Counted from the first letter of the stretch, positions 17,577-25,380 are shown. The stretch: DNA of 64,000 nucleotides from an uncultured Porphyromonadaceae bacterium (GCA_946187345.1 CAMHQD010000008.1:1-64000); one strand, 5' to 3'. The notes: generated from the sequence alone by a model not told the origin. Numbers and translations: made by a program.

Positions 17577-18334
17577 GACGAGTGGTATTGTTGATATTGG
17601 CGGCGATGGTGCTGATGTGCGTTATGCCGTTCGGAGCAGTGGCATTCAAGCCGCCTACGAGTTCGTCGGAGGCATCGACTACAAAAACAAAGTCAAAAGC
17701 GAAAACTAAACAGTCGACACGTGCCACGCGTCGCTGCAGCCTGTGTGGCAAGACGAAAAGCCTTGATGGATTCGGCGGCGAATCCGACATCTGCTGGAAC
17801 TGTTACGCCGAGATCATCAAAGGAGGAACTTTAGAATTCAACGACAGCCCAATGTTCAACTTGAGAGATATGAAGCGCAAGCTTGCCATTAATCAGTATC
17901 TTGTTTTCTGTGGCAATAACGGTTTAGTCTATAGTTTCAATAAAGACAACCGCAAATACTACATTATTTACAACTGCGCCAGTGTCTATGGCAATGCTAT
18001 TGATATCAAGAAAGGAGACAAAAGTGATACTGATTTGGTTATTATCACCACTGACACCAAGTTGCACTATGATCTCTTAACAAACCTATTAAACGAATCT
18101 AAGTTCTACACATCGGGCGACATGAACCATGATGCCGAGATTGTTGTTGTCAACAGCCTCAAGACGACCGCTGACATGCTTGAGGGCAAGGTATCATGGG
18201 AGGAAAATGAAGCCGCAGATCAAATGCTGTTAGATGCATTGGATTATTACAAAACGCTTGGCAAAGGTGAACTATTCACTAAGCTTGTAAACAAAAAACT
18301 ATTCGAACATGCCAACGAGTTTAAGAAGAAGTGA
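17573..18334 (+). CDS. Secreted zinc-ribbon protein, unknown function
   Basis: 253 residues. A signal peptide (MRRVVLLILAAMVLMCVM..) leads to FKPP, a Lys/Thr linker, and the ribbon CSLCGKTKSLDGF...CWNC shared with the secreted proteins at 14607 and 20035. The C-terminal ~170 residues have no SUMF1 domain and were not recognised; they look like a mixed alpha/beta domain. Translationally coupled to the zinc-ribbon membrane gene upstream. The repeated pairing of a membrane zinc-ribbon protein with a secreted zinc-ribbon protein suggests they interact, but on which side of the membrane is unclear. Confidence 0.65.
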   Translation: MRRVVLLILAAMVLMCVMPFGAVAFKPPTSSSEASTTKTKSKAKTKQSTRATRRCSLCGKTKSLDGFGGESDICWNCYAEIIKGGTLEFNDSPMFNLRDMKRKLAINQYLVFCGNNGLVYSFNKDNRKYYIIYNCASVYGNAIDIKKGDKSDTDLVIITTDTKLHYDLLTNLLNESKFYTSGDMNHDAEIVVVNSLKTTADMLEGKVSWEENEAADQMLLDALDYYKTLGKGELFTKLVNKKLFEHANEFKKK

Positions 18335-18475
18335 TTACCTTATGACTAACCATTACTTCCTGTATTCTAAAGGACAAACTATAATGTATTGGGACATCTC
18401 AAAAAACATTCTTGTATTATCATGATTTTTCGAGAGCAATTTTAATATCTACTTACATAAATCTATTATGATGAT

Positions 18476-19306
18476 ATGGCACTGATAACTTGCAAGAACT
18501 GCGGACGCCCCGTTTCTGACAAGGCACCGGCTTGTCCACATTGCGGCGCGGAAATAGAACCAGCCGCAACTCAAGCACGACCCGAACCCGGCGCCGAATT
18601 TGTCCCTGACGCCGAGGATAGCGTCAAGCCAACAATCTCGCCGGTGGTGGCCATCATTGCCATCGCCATCATTGCCATTGGGGCAATGGCGGGCTATTAC
18701 CTCTACCAGCAGGAAATGGAACGACAGCGTGCTGAATTCGTGCGAGACAGCCTCGCGCAGGTCGAGCGCGAACGTATTGCCGCCGAACGCGCACGCATCG
18801 CCGCCGAAAAAGCCCGACAAGACTCCATCCGTCGTGTTCGCGAAACTATCGTCAACGGTTATCTCAACGCATTGCAGCGAGAGAAACGAAATTGCACAGA
18901 AGGATTGTACGTTGAATATTTCTTATTTGACATCACACATGATGATATCCCGGATCTTTTGGTTAACATTGATGGTTTTGAGGCTGGAAGAAAGTGTGTA
19001 ATCTATTCGTATGTTGACGGCACCGTGAAAAAAATCGAAACAATTAATATGACGCACGCAGGTTTGTATAAAGGTGATGGCTATCTTGTTCATGATTGGG
19101 CCATTCAAGGGAATCAGGAGATTGATAGAATAACATATAGCAATGGTAAATTCCATTACAAAACAATATTTAAAGGAACTGAGTGGGAAGAAAAAGCCAA
19201 TCAAGACGGCTATGTGTATATTGATGAATACCGTAGTGTGCCGGAACCGGCTATTCCCTGGATTGATGACTCTAACAAACAGCCAATCCATAACATTTCT
19301 ATTTAG
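18476..19306 (+). CDS. Zinc-ribbon membrane protein, paralogue C
   Basis: 276 residues. Third copy of the MALITCKNCGRPVSDKAPAC ribbon, helix and coiled coil, with the first ~290 bp the same as at 13748 and 16758. The C-terminal domain (VEYFLFDITHDDIPDLLVNIDG...) is related to, but diverged from, that of the 13748 gene and shares HxWAIQGNQEI/HNQEIQGTQEI and ITYSNGK. The 140-bp gap upstream is AT-rich, without a clear promoter. A further zinc-ribbon gene follows 71 bp downstream. Confidence 0.7.
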   Translation: MALITCKNCGRPVSDKAPACPHCGAEIEPAATQARPEPGAEFVPDAEDSVKPTISPVVAIIAIAIIAIGAMAGYYLYQQEMERQRAEFVRDSLAQVERERIAAERARIAAEKARQDSIRRVRETIVNGYLNALQREKRNCTEGLYVEYFLFDITHDDIPDLLVNIDGFEAGRKCVIYSYVDGTVKKIETINMTHAGLYKGDGYLVHDWAIQGNQEIDRITYSNGKFHYKTIFKGTEWEEKANQDGYVYIDEYRSVPEPAIPWIDDSNKQPIHNISI

Positions 19307-19377
19307 TGACCGGCTGCGTCGGTTGGAGCCGTGGTCCGTAGTAATTACTTATGAAACAAATAAATCAGTTTTGACTT

Positions 19378-20016
19378 ATGGCATTGCATAAATGTTACAA
19401 CTGCGGTCAAATGATTTCGGACCGTGCCGAGGCATGTCCCAAGTGCGGCGCGTCTCAGTCGGGTCAGCCGCAATCAGCGCCGGAATATCAGGAAGAACCG
19501 CCTCGCGGCAACAAATCGGCCCTCATCGTGGTAGCAATCATCGGTATGGCGCTTTTGGTTGCTTTAGGCATTGTGGTGTTTGTTCCACAAATGGCGTCAT
19601 ATTCGCCATCGGAGGCTGTGGCTGAACAGGTGGCGGCAGCAGAGGCCGCTGAAGAGGTTGTCCAGCCGGCAGTTGAGGCTACAGAACTCTCGTCGAACCG
19701 CTCGCCCGGTGACGGCCACTACTCAATGACTGGCCGTTTGGCCGACCTACCCATTGAGATGCAGTTCACTATCTCCGGACGCTATGTGAACGGTACCTTA
19801 ATCTATACCGGCATCTCTCTCACGAGTGTTGAGGATGGCTTGGAGATTTATGGCGAGATTGACGGCAATAATCTGGTGCTGAATGAAATCAACGAGAGGG
19901 GCGAGCGCTCCGGCAATTTTGTGGGCACTATGAGAGATGGCAGATACACCGGGACGTTCCACCGCTACAGGAACGGCCGCAACGACAAGGATTTTTCATT
20001 CTACTTACACCAATAA
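19378..20016 (+). CDS. Zinc-ribbon membrane protein with beta-rich C-terminal domain
   Basis: 212 residues. The ribbon (CYNCGQMISDRAEACPKC) is followed by a membrane helix at about residues 44-67 (SALIVVAIIGMALLVALGIVVF), an Ala/Glu-rich linker, then a beta-rich domain. That domain (GHYSMTGRLADLPIEMQFTI and SGNFVGTMRDGRYTGTFHRY) resembles lipocalin-like or MORN-like sheets of small secreted proteins. Its N-terminus is related to but clearly diverged from the three near-identical paralogues. The next gene starts 18 bp downstream. Confidence 0.65.
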   Translation: MALHKCYNCGQMISDRAEACPKCGASQSGQPQSAPEYQEEPPRGNKSALIVVAIIGMALLVALGIVVFVPQMASYSPSEAVAEQVAAAEAAEEVVQPAVEATELSSNRSPGDGHYSMTGRLADLPIEMQFTISGRYVNGTLIYTGISLTSVEDGLEIYGEIDGNNLVLNEINERGERSGNFVGTMRDGRYTGTFHRYRNGRNDKDFSFYLHQ

Positions 20017-20034
20017 TATTTACATAACGCCAAT

Positions 20035-21159
20035 ATGAGACGACTGATTTACATCTTTATGGCAATGTTTGTGTCGCTGGCAATCGTAGCGGTCCATGCG
20101 TCAACATTCAAGCCCCCCAAGCCTGCTGCGCAGAATGCTACGTCCGTCAAGCCTGCCAAGAAACCTGCCAAGAAACCTGCCAAGCCCTCCAAACCCTCTA
20201 AGCCCAAACAGGTGCGTTGTAATGAGTGCGGAGAACTGGTAAACCCAAGTGACTTTAATAACTCGTCTGGCATGTGCGATGACTGCGATGAGCATCAGCG
20301 GGCACAGGCAGCGCCACTCTCAGAGTTGATGTCCTCGCCACGTGAGTTTGACGTCAATGGTGTCAAGTTCACGATGGTGCCCGTGCGAGGAGGCACGTTC
20401 ACGATGGGTGCGACGGCCGAGCAGGGCCGCGATGCCGATGGCGATGAGAAGCCCTCGCACCAGGTGACGCTGGGCGACTACTGGATTGGCGAGACCGAGG
20501 TGACTGAGACGCTATGGATGGCGGTGATGGGTAGTAACCCGAGCAAAAACGAGAAAGGCTACGATTACCCGGTGGAGTTTGTCAGTTGGGAAGACTGCCA
20601 GAAGTTCATCAGCAAGTTGAACGCGCTGACTGGCGAGACGTTCCGCCTGCCGACGGAGGCCGAGTGGGAGTATGCGGCGCGCGGCGGCAACAAGAGCAAG
20701 GGCTACAAGTTTGCTGGCGGCAACACGCTCGGAGACGTGGCGTGGTACGATGGCAACAGTGGACAGGCCAAGCATCCTGTTGCTACGAAAGCGGCAAACG
20801 AGTTGGGCTTGTACGATATGAGCGGCAATGTGTATGAGTGGTGTCAGGACTGGTATAGTGGTAGTTATTACAGCAGTTCGCCGACAACGAATCCGACCGG
20901 TCCCTCTACGGGCTCGTACCGCGTGCTTCGCGGCGGCGGCGGTTGGGACAACGCGGGGGGCTGCCGCGTGTCGTACCGGAACTACCACACGCCGACGTTC
21001 CGCTTCTTCAACCTCGGGCTGCGCCTCGCCCTTTCAGATGATAATGCCGCGAAAGAACGTCTTGGGCGAGAGGCGGCGACCGACAGCAAGGTCAAGCGTG
21101 CCCTCTCGCAGTCAACCAGCGGCAAGGGCAGCACCAGGGAGCCGGCGTGCGCTGACTGA
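20035..21159 (+). CDS. Secreted zinc-ribbon SUMF1/FGE-fold protein with hypervariable segment
   Basis: 374 residues. A signal peptide is followed by FKPPKP, a Lys/Pro-rich tract of KKPAKKPAK type, a zinc ribbon (CNECGELVNPSDF...CDDC) and a SUMF1-type lectin-fold domain at about residues 100-335 (GGTFTMGATAEQG, DYWIGETEVTETLW, LPTEAEWEYAARGGNKSKGY, ELGLYDMSGNVYEWCQDW). The domain ends with the putative variable repeat at 20920-21030. Unlike the 10387 protein, a charged 40-residue tail follows. It ends 13 bp from the end of the convergent kinase gene. Confidence 0.8.
   Translation: MRRLIYIFMAMFVSLAIVAVHASTFKPPKPAAQNATSVKPAKKPAKKPAKPSKPSKPKQVRCNECGELVNPSDFNNSSGMCDDCDEHQRAQAAPLSELMSSPREFDVNGVKFTMVPVRGGTFTMGATAEQGRDADGDEKPSHQVTLGDYWIGETEVTETLWMAVMGSNPSKNEKGYDYPVEFVSWEDCQKFISKLNALTGETFRLPTEAEWEYAARGGNKSKGYKFAGGNTLGDVAWYDGNSGQAKHPVATKAANELGLYDMSGNVYEWCQDWYSGSYYSSSPTTNPTGPSTGSYRVLRGGGGWDNAGGCRVSYRNYHTPTFRFFNLGLRLALSDDNAAKERLGREAATDSKVKRALSQSTSGKGSTREPACAD
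20920..21030 (+). repeat. Putative DGR variable repeat VR2
   Basis: 111 bp, gapless partner of 11221-11331. Its changed codons include TAC, AAC, TAC, CAC, ACG, TTC, CGC, TTC, TTC, AAC where VR1 has AAT, GAC, TGC, CTC, CTG, TAC, TCG, TGC, CGC, GAC. Conserved framework codons CGG, CCG, ACG and CTC-GGG-CTG lie between them. The pattern fits adenine-specific mutagenesis of a common template with AAC codons. Near codons 8-14 the two copies are offset by one codon (TGG, GGT), so the template there is uncertain. Confidence 0.68.
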
Positions 21160-21172
21160 TGGGCGGGGGTGG

Positions 21173-22411
21173 TTAGTCGGTGGGGGTGTTGCGTTTCATT
21201 TGGGTGCAGAGGTCGTGGTCGAGGGCGAGGAGGACTTTGGAGTATTCGCGGGAGATGTCGCGCTCTTCGTAGGGGGCGGTGCCGTTCTCGTTGAGGTAAC
21301 GGCGGTACTGGCGGCTGCGGAAGTCGGCGAAACGGTTGCTGTAAGCGAACTTGTCGATCTGGCTTGAGGCGGAGTCGCGGTATGCGCCGAACTCGCGTTC
21401 GAAGCGCGGCGTGAGCCAAGCGGCGATTTTGTTGTGGAGCGCGTTGATGTCGGGCTTGGCCCCGGCACGTGGTGTGGGCGCGGTGGCTGTCGCCGGCGTG
21501 GCCGGTTGTGCGGTGGCCGCGGGCTCTGGCGGGGCGAAAGTGGTGGCTGCGGCCGGTGGAGTGGCGAGAGTGTCGGTCTTGGCGGCGGCAGGCTCGCCGC
21601 CGGTAATGTCGCCTGGTCGCAGGCCGAGGTAGGCTGCGGTGGCGACAGCGATAACGGTAGCGGCAACCGCGGCGGCGATGGCGATGCGTCGCGGGCGGTT
21701 GTGGCGGCGGCGTATGGCGGCCCGCACGGCCCGCACGGTGGGGTAGCGGTGTGACGGGTCTGTGGCGGTGCATCGCGCGATGATGCCGCGGTAGCGTGAC
21801 GCGCAGGGCAGCAGTTCGAGGATACGGCCGATGGCGTAGATGTCCGAGCGCTCGTCCACTTTGCCGCCGTTGAATTGCTCCGGCGCGGCAAAGCGTTCGG
21901 TGCCGCCCGTGGTGTCTTGAAAAGAGTCGGTGTAGCAGAAGCCGAGGTCAACAATTTTCACATCGTTGCCGATGCGCGTGATCATGATGTTGTCCGGCTT
22001 GAGGTCGAGGTGCACGACTTGATGGCTGTGCAGGTATTCCACCGCGTCGAGCAACTGCGTGAGCAGGCGCCCGGTGTCGTCCTTGTCGTTGAAGAAGTCC
22101 GGGTGTGTGGTGATGAACTCGGTGAGCGTGACTCCATCGACATATTCCATGATGATGAAGTCTTCACCCAGCCTCTCATACCGCACTATGTTTGGATGCT
22201 CAAGTTGGAAGCCTGTCTCGAACTCTTTACGCAACAGGGCGAGGTATCGTGGCGACGAGCCGAGATTGTCTTTGAGTCTCTTGAGGAAGAACCACTTGCC
22301 ATAGAGTTTGACGCGGTAGCAGTCGCTGGTGGCTCCCGCCATGGGCAGGAGCTCGGCATCGAGCGTGAGGTCGATTTCCTCGGAAGTGAAGATGGAGGAG
22401 CTGCGGGCCAT
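21173..22411 (-). CDS. Membrane-anchored Ser/Thr protein kinase
   Basis: 412 residues with a Hanks-type kinase domain at about 18-235. It has a shortened N-lobe, the ATP-binding Lys in WFFLKRL (about 44), the catalytic loop HLDLKPDN (about 134-141), DLG in place of DFG (155-157), and APEQF for the activation-segment end. A single membrane helix follows at about 243-264, then a Thr/Ala/Pro-rich linker and a ~90-residue helical extracytoplasmic domain. The ATG at 22411 is preferred over the TTG at 22426, which overlaps the upstream gene. It is cotranscribed with the regulator gene. It may phosphorylate regulators or the zinc-ribbon proteins of the island; this is inference. Confidence 0.85.
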   Translation of the reverse strand: MARSSSIFTSEEIDLTLDAELLPMAGATSDCYRVKLYGKWFFLKRLKDNLGSSPRYLALLRKEFETGFQLEHPNIVRYERLGEDFIIMEYVDGVTLTEFITTHPDFFNDKDDTGRLLTQLLDAVEYLHSHQVVHLDLKPDNIMITRIGNDVKIVDLGFCYTDSFQDTTGGTERFAAPEQFNGGKVDERSDIYAIGRILELLPCASRYRGIIARCTATDPSHRYPTVRAVRAAIRRRHNRPRRIAIAAAVAATVIAVATAAYLGLRPGDITGGEPAAAKTDTLATPPAAATTFAPPEPAATAQPATPATATAPTPRAGAKPDINALHNKIAAWLTPRFEREFGAYRDSASSQIDKFAYSNRFADFRSRQYRRYLNENGTAPYEERDISREYSKVLLALDHDLCTQMKRNTPTD

Positions 22412-22418
22412 GTCGTCG

Positions 22419-22970
22419 TCAATCAATTATCTCGAACCTGATGCCTTGCAGTTGTCCGGCGATGAATCGTCCCTTGTCGCGTCCGTCGCGTCTGACGTTG
22501 TCAACGATGAGCGGGTATCCCTTGATGATTGTGGCTACCTCGATGGAGTCGCCGGGCATAAGTTTGCTGTTGGTGCTGTCAAGAACGCTGAACGAGTTGC
22601 CCTGTCCGTGTTGGAGGATCAGTTGCCTGTCAGGACGATAAGTGATGATGATTTTCTTGCCCTCTGGCAGTGTGGCGACATTGATTTCGCCTTCGGTCGT
22701 TCCCCACGCGCTGTTGCTCTTGCTTTCAACCTCCTGAAGTTCTTTCCAAGTGTCAAATCCGAGATAGCGCGCGATGACGTCGAGTGTGGCCGTGCGCGGC
22801 TCCCTCTCGTCGCTGTGGTAGCCAAGCAGCCGCTTGACGGTGTTGACGCCCACGTGCTCGTGGGTCACACTCTCTATAGCGTGAACGAGGCGTTCGATCT
22901 CGGAAGCCGTTGACAAGCGCAGCCCTGACTTCTCGCGTAGTTTCTGCTCAACAAAAAGTGAGAACCTCAT
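22419..22970 (-). CDS. Putative DNA-binding regulator, first gene of the kinase operon
   Basis: 183 residues from ATG 22970; the longer TTG frame would begin inside the promoter's -7 box. The N-terminal ~85 residues form a helical module (LSTASEIERLVHAIESVTHEHVG, VNTVKRLLGYHSD, TLDVIARYLGFDTWKEL) resembling helix-turn-helix-containing domains often found in Bacteroidetes next to kinases. The C-terminal part is beta-rich (KIIITYRPDRQLILQ, PGDSIEVATIIKGYPLIVDNV). The kinase gene follows seven bases after the stop. Its own promoter carries four ATGGAC boxes, so autoregulation and control of the two other boxed promoters are plausible. Confidence 0.65.
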   Translation of the reverse strand: MRFSLFVEQKLREKSGLRLSTASEIERLVHAIESVTHEHVGVNTVKRLLGYHSDEREPRTATLDVIARYLGFDTWKELQEVESKSNSAWGTTEGEINVATLPEGKKIIITYRPDRQLILQHGQGNSFSVLDSTNSKLMPGDSIEVATIIKGYPLIVDNVRRDGRDKGRFIAGQLQGIRFEIID

Positions 22971-23003
22971 GACATTAATTGGTTGGATAGATTGTTCAGA
23001 TGA

Positions 23004-23067
23004 CAAAATTATAAAACATTTGTCATAAAACGTTCGTCCATTTCGTCCATTTGTCCATTTCGTCCAT
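23004..23067 (-). promoter_or_regulatory. Promoter with four ATGGAC operator boxes, copy 3
   Basis: On the minus strand TAATTTTG (23011 down to 23004) is the -7 box. ATGGAC boxes lie at 23036-23041, 23045-23050, 23053-23058 and 23062-23067 (periods 9, 8, 9). The nearest box is 24 bases from the -7 box, exactly as at 10317 and 11859. The -33 position reads ACG instead of TTG, consistent with a promoter needing an activator. Confidence 0.75.
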
Positions 23068-23218
23068 TTTTGTTGAATTTTGCCTCATGGCAGAGGCTTT
23101 TATCCCCCCTTTGGGGATAGTGATTGAGTTGTGGAGTGGTGCCCCTGTAATTCCCGTAAAAATATTAAGGTGCCTGTAGTCGCCTGTGTCAAGTAAAGGT
23201 GCCGCGATATGGATTCGC

Positions 23219-23806
23219 TCAGCCTTGTATCATGGAGAGGAATTGGGTGCGCAGGGCCGCGTCGTTGGCGAAGGCTCCGCTATAGTGCATGGTGACGGTT
23301 ACGGCACTCTGGTTTTCCACGCCACGCATCTTCATGCACAGGTGTTGCGCCTTGCAGTACACAATCACGCCGAGTGAGGACAACTCTTCGGAGAGCAGGT
23401 CGCAGACTTCGGCGGTCAGTCGTTCCTGGACCTGCAGCCGCCGCGCGAAACTGTTGACCACCCGCGCCAGTTTGCTCAATCCCACGATTTTGCCGTCGGG
23501 GATGTAACCAACCGAGACGGTGCCGAAAAATGGCAGTATGTGGTGCTCACACAACGAATAGAATTCCATGTCGCGCACAATGACAATCTCGCTACCCGGA
23601 TGCTCAAACATTGCCGAGCGCAGTATTGTTCTGGGGTCTTGGTCATATCCGCACGTGTTCTCGAGCAAAGCCTTGGCTGCTCGCTCCGGGGTGCGCAACA
23701 AGCCTTCGCGCTGCGGGTCTTCTCCGATCAGTTCGATGATAGCCTTGAAGTGGGCGGCGATTTCGTCCACCGGTTTGTCGTGGAAGTGTATTTTGGCGTC
23801 TGTCAT
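23219..23806 (-). CDS. folE: GTP cyclohydrolase I
   Basis: Catalyses GTP to 7,8-dihydroneopterin triphosphate, the first step of tetrahydrofolate (and, in some lineages, queuosine) synthesis. The 195-residue product shows the family order: EGLLRTPERAAKAL, the zinc-binding FYSLCEHHILPFFG, VGLSKLARVVNSFARRLQVQERL, and the C-terminal CMKMRGVENQ carrying the second zinc Cys (AQHLCMKMRG). ATG 23806 lies two bases after the stop of the upstream SPOR gene, so the TTG start 12 bases earlier is unlikely. The sequence between its end and 23004 on the other side holds no gene. Confidence 0.94.
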   Translation of the reverse strand: MTDAKIHFHDKPVDEIAAHFKAIIELIGEDPQREGLLRTPERAAKALLENTCGYDQDPRTILRSAMFEHPGSEIVIVRDMEFYSLCEHHILPFFGTVSVGYIPDGKIVGLSKLARVVNSFARRLQVQERLTAEVCDLLSEELSSLGVIVYCKAQHLCMKMRGVENQSAVTVTMHYSGAFANDAALRTQFLSMIQG

Positions 23807-23808
23807 TA

Positions 23809-24327
23809 TTATTCCCAATTATTGATGTGGTCTTTGACCACGCTCATTTGTCCGGCATAAGCAGGGAACGCGGCTCGCATGCGTTGCATGGCGGCCTGCG
23901 CGTCGTTATGTTTCTTGAAGTCGCCCACTCGCAGTCGCCATGTGGGGCTCTTGAATGCGATGTAGGTGCGATAGTTGGGGAACTTGGCCGCCAGTTGACG
24001 CGCGCGCTGCTGCGCCTCTTGCTTGCTTGAGGAAGTGAAAGCCTGAATGCGGTAGCCGTAGCCGCGCGAGGCGACCGTTTGGCGTGTCGTATGCCGTCCG
24101 GCCTGGGCCTGTCCGTCGTCAGCCTTCTTGCCTGAGGCCTCTGTTTTGTCATCACTGTCGCTCTTGTCGGGCTTGCTGGCGTCATTGTCACGCTGTGCGA
24201 GCCCGGCCGGCGCGTTGATGGTGATGTTGCCGTCCTTTTCTATGTTCGACACAATGGTCTGGCCGCCCGCGGTGAGCACGGCCATGAGTGCGGCCACAAC
24301 CACTGTTGCAATTCCTTTATTAGCCAT
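23809..24327 (-). CDS. SPOR-domain envelope protein
   Basis: 172 residues. A signal peptide (MANKGIATVVVAALMAVLTAGG) is followed by a long Asp/Lys-rich disordered linker (about 45-95). A C-terminal SPOR-like domain (about 97-165) contains YRIQAFTSSSKQEAQQRARQ and WRLRVGDFKKHNDAQAAMQ, as in domains that bind denuded septal peptidoglycan. The start at 24327 is the first ATG and begins the signal peptide; the longer TTG frame does not. It sits two bases ahead of folE and behind tpiA, so all three may share a transcript. Confidence 0.8.
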   Translation of the reverse strand: MANKGIATVVVAALMAVLTAGGQTIVSNIEKDGNITINAPAGLAQRDNDASKPDKSDSDDKTEASGKKADDGQAQAGRHTTRQTVASRGYGYRIQAFTSSSKQEAQQRARQLAAKFPNYRTYIAFKSPTWRLRVGDFKKHNDAQAAMQRMRAAFPAYAGQMSVVKDHINNWE

Positions 24328-24387
24328 CGTTAGTTGTTGAATGGCAGCCACGCGTGGCTGCAAACCGAACGTTAGTTAATAGTTGAT

Positions 24388-24435
24388 AGTCGTTAGTCAT
24401 CAGTCGTTAGAGTTAACGACTGATGACTAACGACT
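24388..24435 (-). terminator. Inverted repeat of GTTAGTCATCAGTCGTTA words
   Basis: Arms of 21-22 bases (AGTCGTTAGTCATCAGTCGT and its complement) separated by about 5 bases form a nearly perfect hairpin between tpiA and the SPOR gene. It lies just after the tpiA stop, so it may attenuate read-through. Each arm itself contains a duplicated GTTAGTC-like word. Confidence 0.6.
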
Positions 24436-24447
24436 AATGAATGAAAA

Positions 24448-25203
24448 TCAGAAGGCGGTGACGATGCCCATGAATGAGTCGGCCTTGAGCGAAGCACCGC
24501 CGATGAGACCACCGTCGATGTCGGGCTTGGCGAAGAGTTCCGGGGCGTTAGAAGGCTTGCAACTGCCACCATAGAGGATGGTGGTGTCGTTGGCCACGTC
24601 CTTGCCGTACTTGTCGGCGAGCAAGCCGCGGATAAAGGCGTGTATTTCCTGTGCCTGGTCGCTGGTGGCGGTCTCGCCGGTGCCGATGGCCCAGATAGGC
24701 TCGTAGGCGATGACAATGTTCTTGAACTGGTCGGCACTCAGGTGGAATAACGATTCCACGAGTTCGGCCTTGATGACGTCAAAGTAGGAGCCGTCCTTGC
24801 GCTGGGCGAGGCTCTCACCGCAGCAGAAGATGACCTTCAATCCGGCCTCGAGAGCGAGATCGACCTTTGTCTTGAGCATCTCGTTGGTCTCGTGATAATA
24901 CTCGCGGCGCTCGCTGTGACCCAGGATGACGTGGGTGGCGCCGGTGCTGGCCACCATAGGGGCGCTCACCTCGCCGGTGTAGGCACCGCTGAGGTGGTCG
25001 GCGCAGTTCTCGGCAGCCAAGCCGATGGCGCTGATGTGACCGGCCACGGCGGTAAGGTGGGTGAAGGGCACGCCGATGATGACGTCACACTTGAGGCTAT
25101 CGCCTGCGGCGACAACGGCCTGGTTCACTTCATGGGCGAGTTTGACGCCCTCGGCAACGGTCGTGTTCATCTTCCAGTTGCCGGCAACGATGTTCTTTCT
25201 CAT
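24448..25203 (-). CDS. tpiA: Triosephosphate isomerase
   Basis: Glycolytic and gluconeogenic enzyme interconverting dihydroxyacetone phosphate and glyceraldehyde 3-phosphate. The 251-residue TIM barrel shows the active-site Lys in VAGNWKMNT, the electrophilic His in VILGHSERR, the catalytic Glu in [13 protein letters not shown], and the phosphate-binding [11 protein letters not shown] and GGLIGGASL. The length is standard. ATG 25203 is used because upstream in-frame codons read through the promoter. Confidence 0.96.
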   Translation of the reverse strand: MRKNIVAGNWKMNTTVAEGVKLAHEVNQAVVAAGDSLKCDVIIGVPFTHLTAVAGHISAIGLAAENCADHLSGAYTGEVSAPMVASTGATHVILGHSERREYYHETNEMLKTKVDLALEAGLKVIFCCGESLAQRKDGSYFDVIKAELVESLFHLSADQFKNIVIAYEPIWAIGTGETATSDQAQEIHAFIRGLLADKYGKDVANDTTILYGGSCKPSNAPELFAKPDIDGGLIGGASLKADSFMGIVTAF

Positions 25204-25246
25204 TGTTTTTATCGTTTGAAAATCTCTGTTGTTAGTTTCAAGAGTG

Positions 25247-25254
25247 CAAAGGTA
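25247..25254 (-). promoter_or_regulatory. -7 box of the tpiA promoter
   Basis: Minus-strand TACCTTTG at 25254 down to 25247, about 45 bases before the tpiA ATG. Just upstream lies a degenerate tract of AAGTATGAAGTAGCAGG-type words related to the in-frame repeats elsewhere. Confidence 0.55.
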
Positions 25255-25380
25255 CGAAAAAAGTATGAAGTAGCAGGTACGAAGTGTGAAGTATTTTTTC
25301 AAAATCTCTCTTGAACGCGGGCCGTGGAGTGCCGCGGAAGTGCCGCACGGAGGTGAAATAAGCAAAATAAGTTGCGATAA

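Noticed and set aside
20982..21773. Minus-strand ORF rich in His/Arg/Pro overlapping the kinase end and the SUMF1 gene end
   Set aside because: Composition typical of an out-of-frame reading of GC-rich DNA; it overlaps two well-supported genes.
23036..23067. Four short direct repeats as a miniature CRISPR or iteron origin
   Set aside because: Boxes are 6 bp with 8-9 bp period and sit at a fixed distance from a promoter -7 box, which is better explained as an operator.
10387..23070. Diversity-generating retroelement reverse transcriptase or template repeat inside the island
   Set aside because: I looked for an RT-like protein with a YxDD motif and for an adenine-rich copy of the variable repeat, and saw neither; only target-like repeats are present.
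23186..23377. Plus-strand ORFs over folE (and similar at 24892-25314 over tpiA)
   Set aside because: Antisense shadows of well-identified enzymes, without motifs or promoters.
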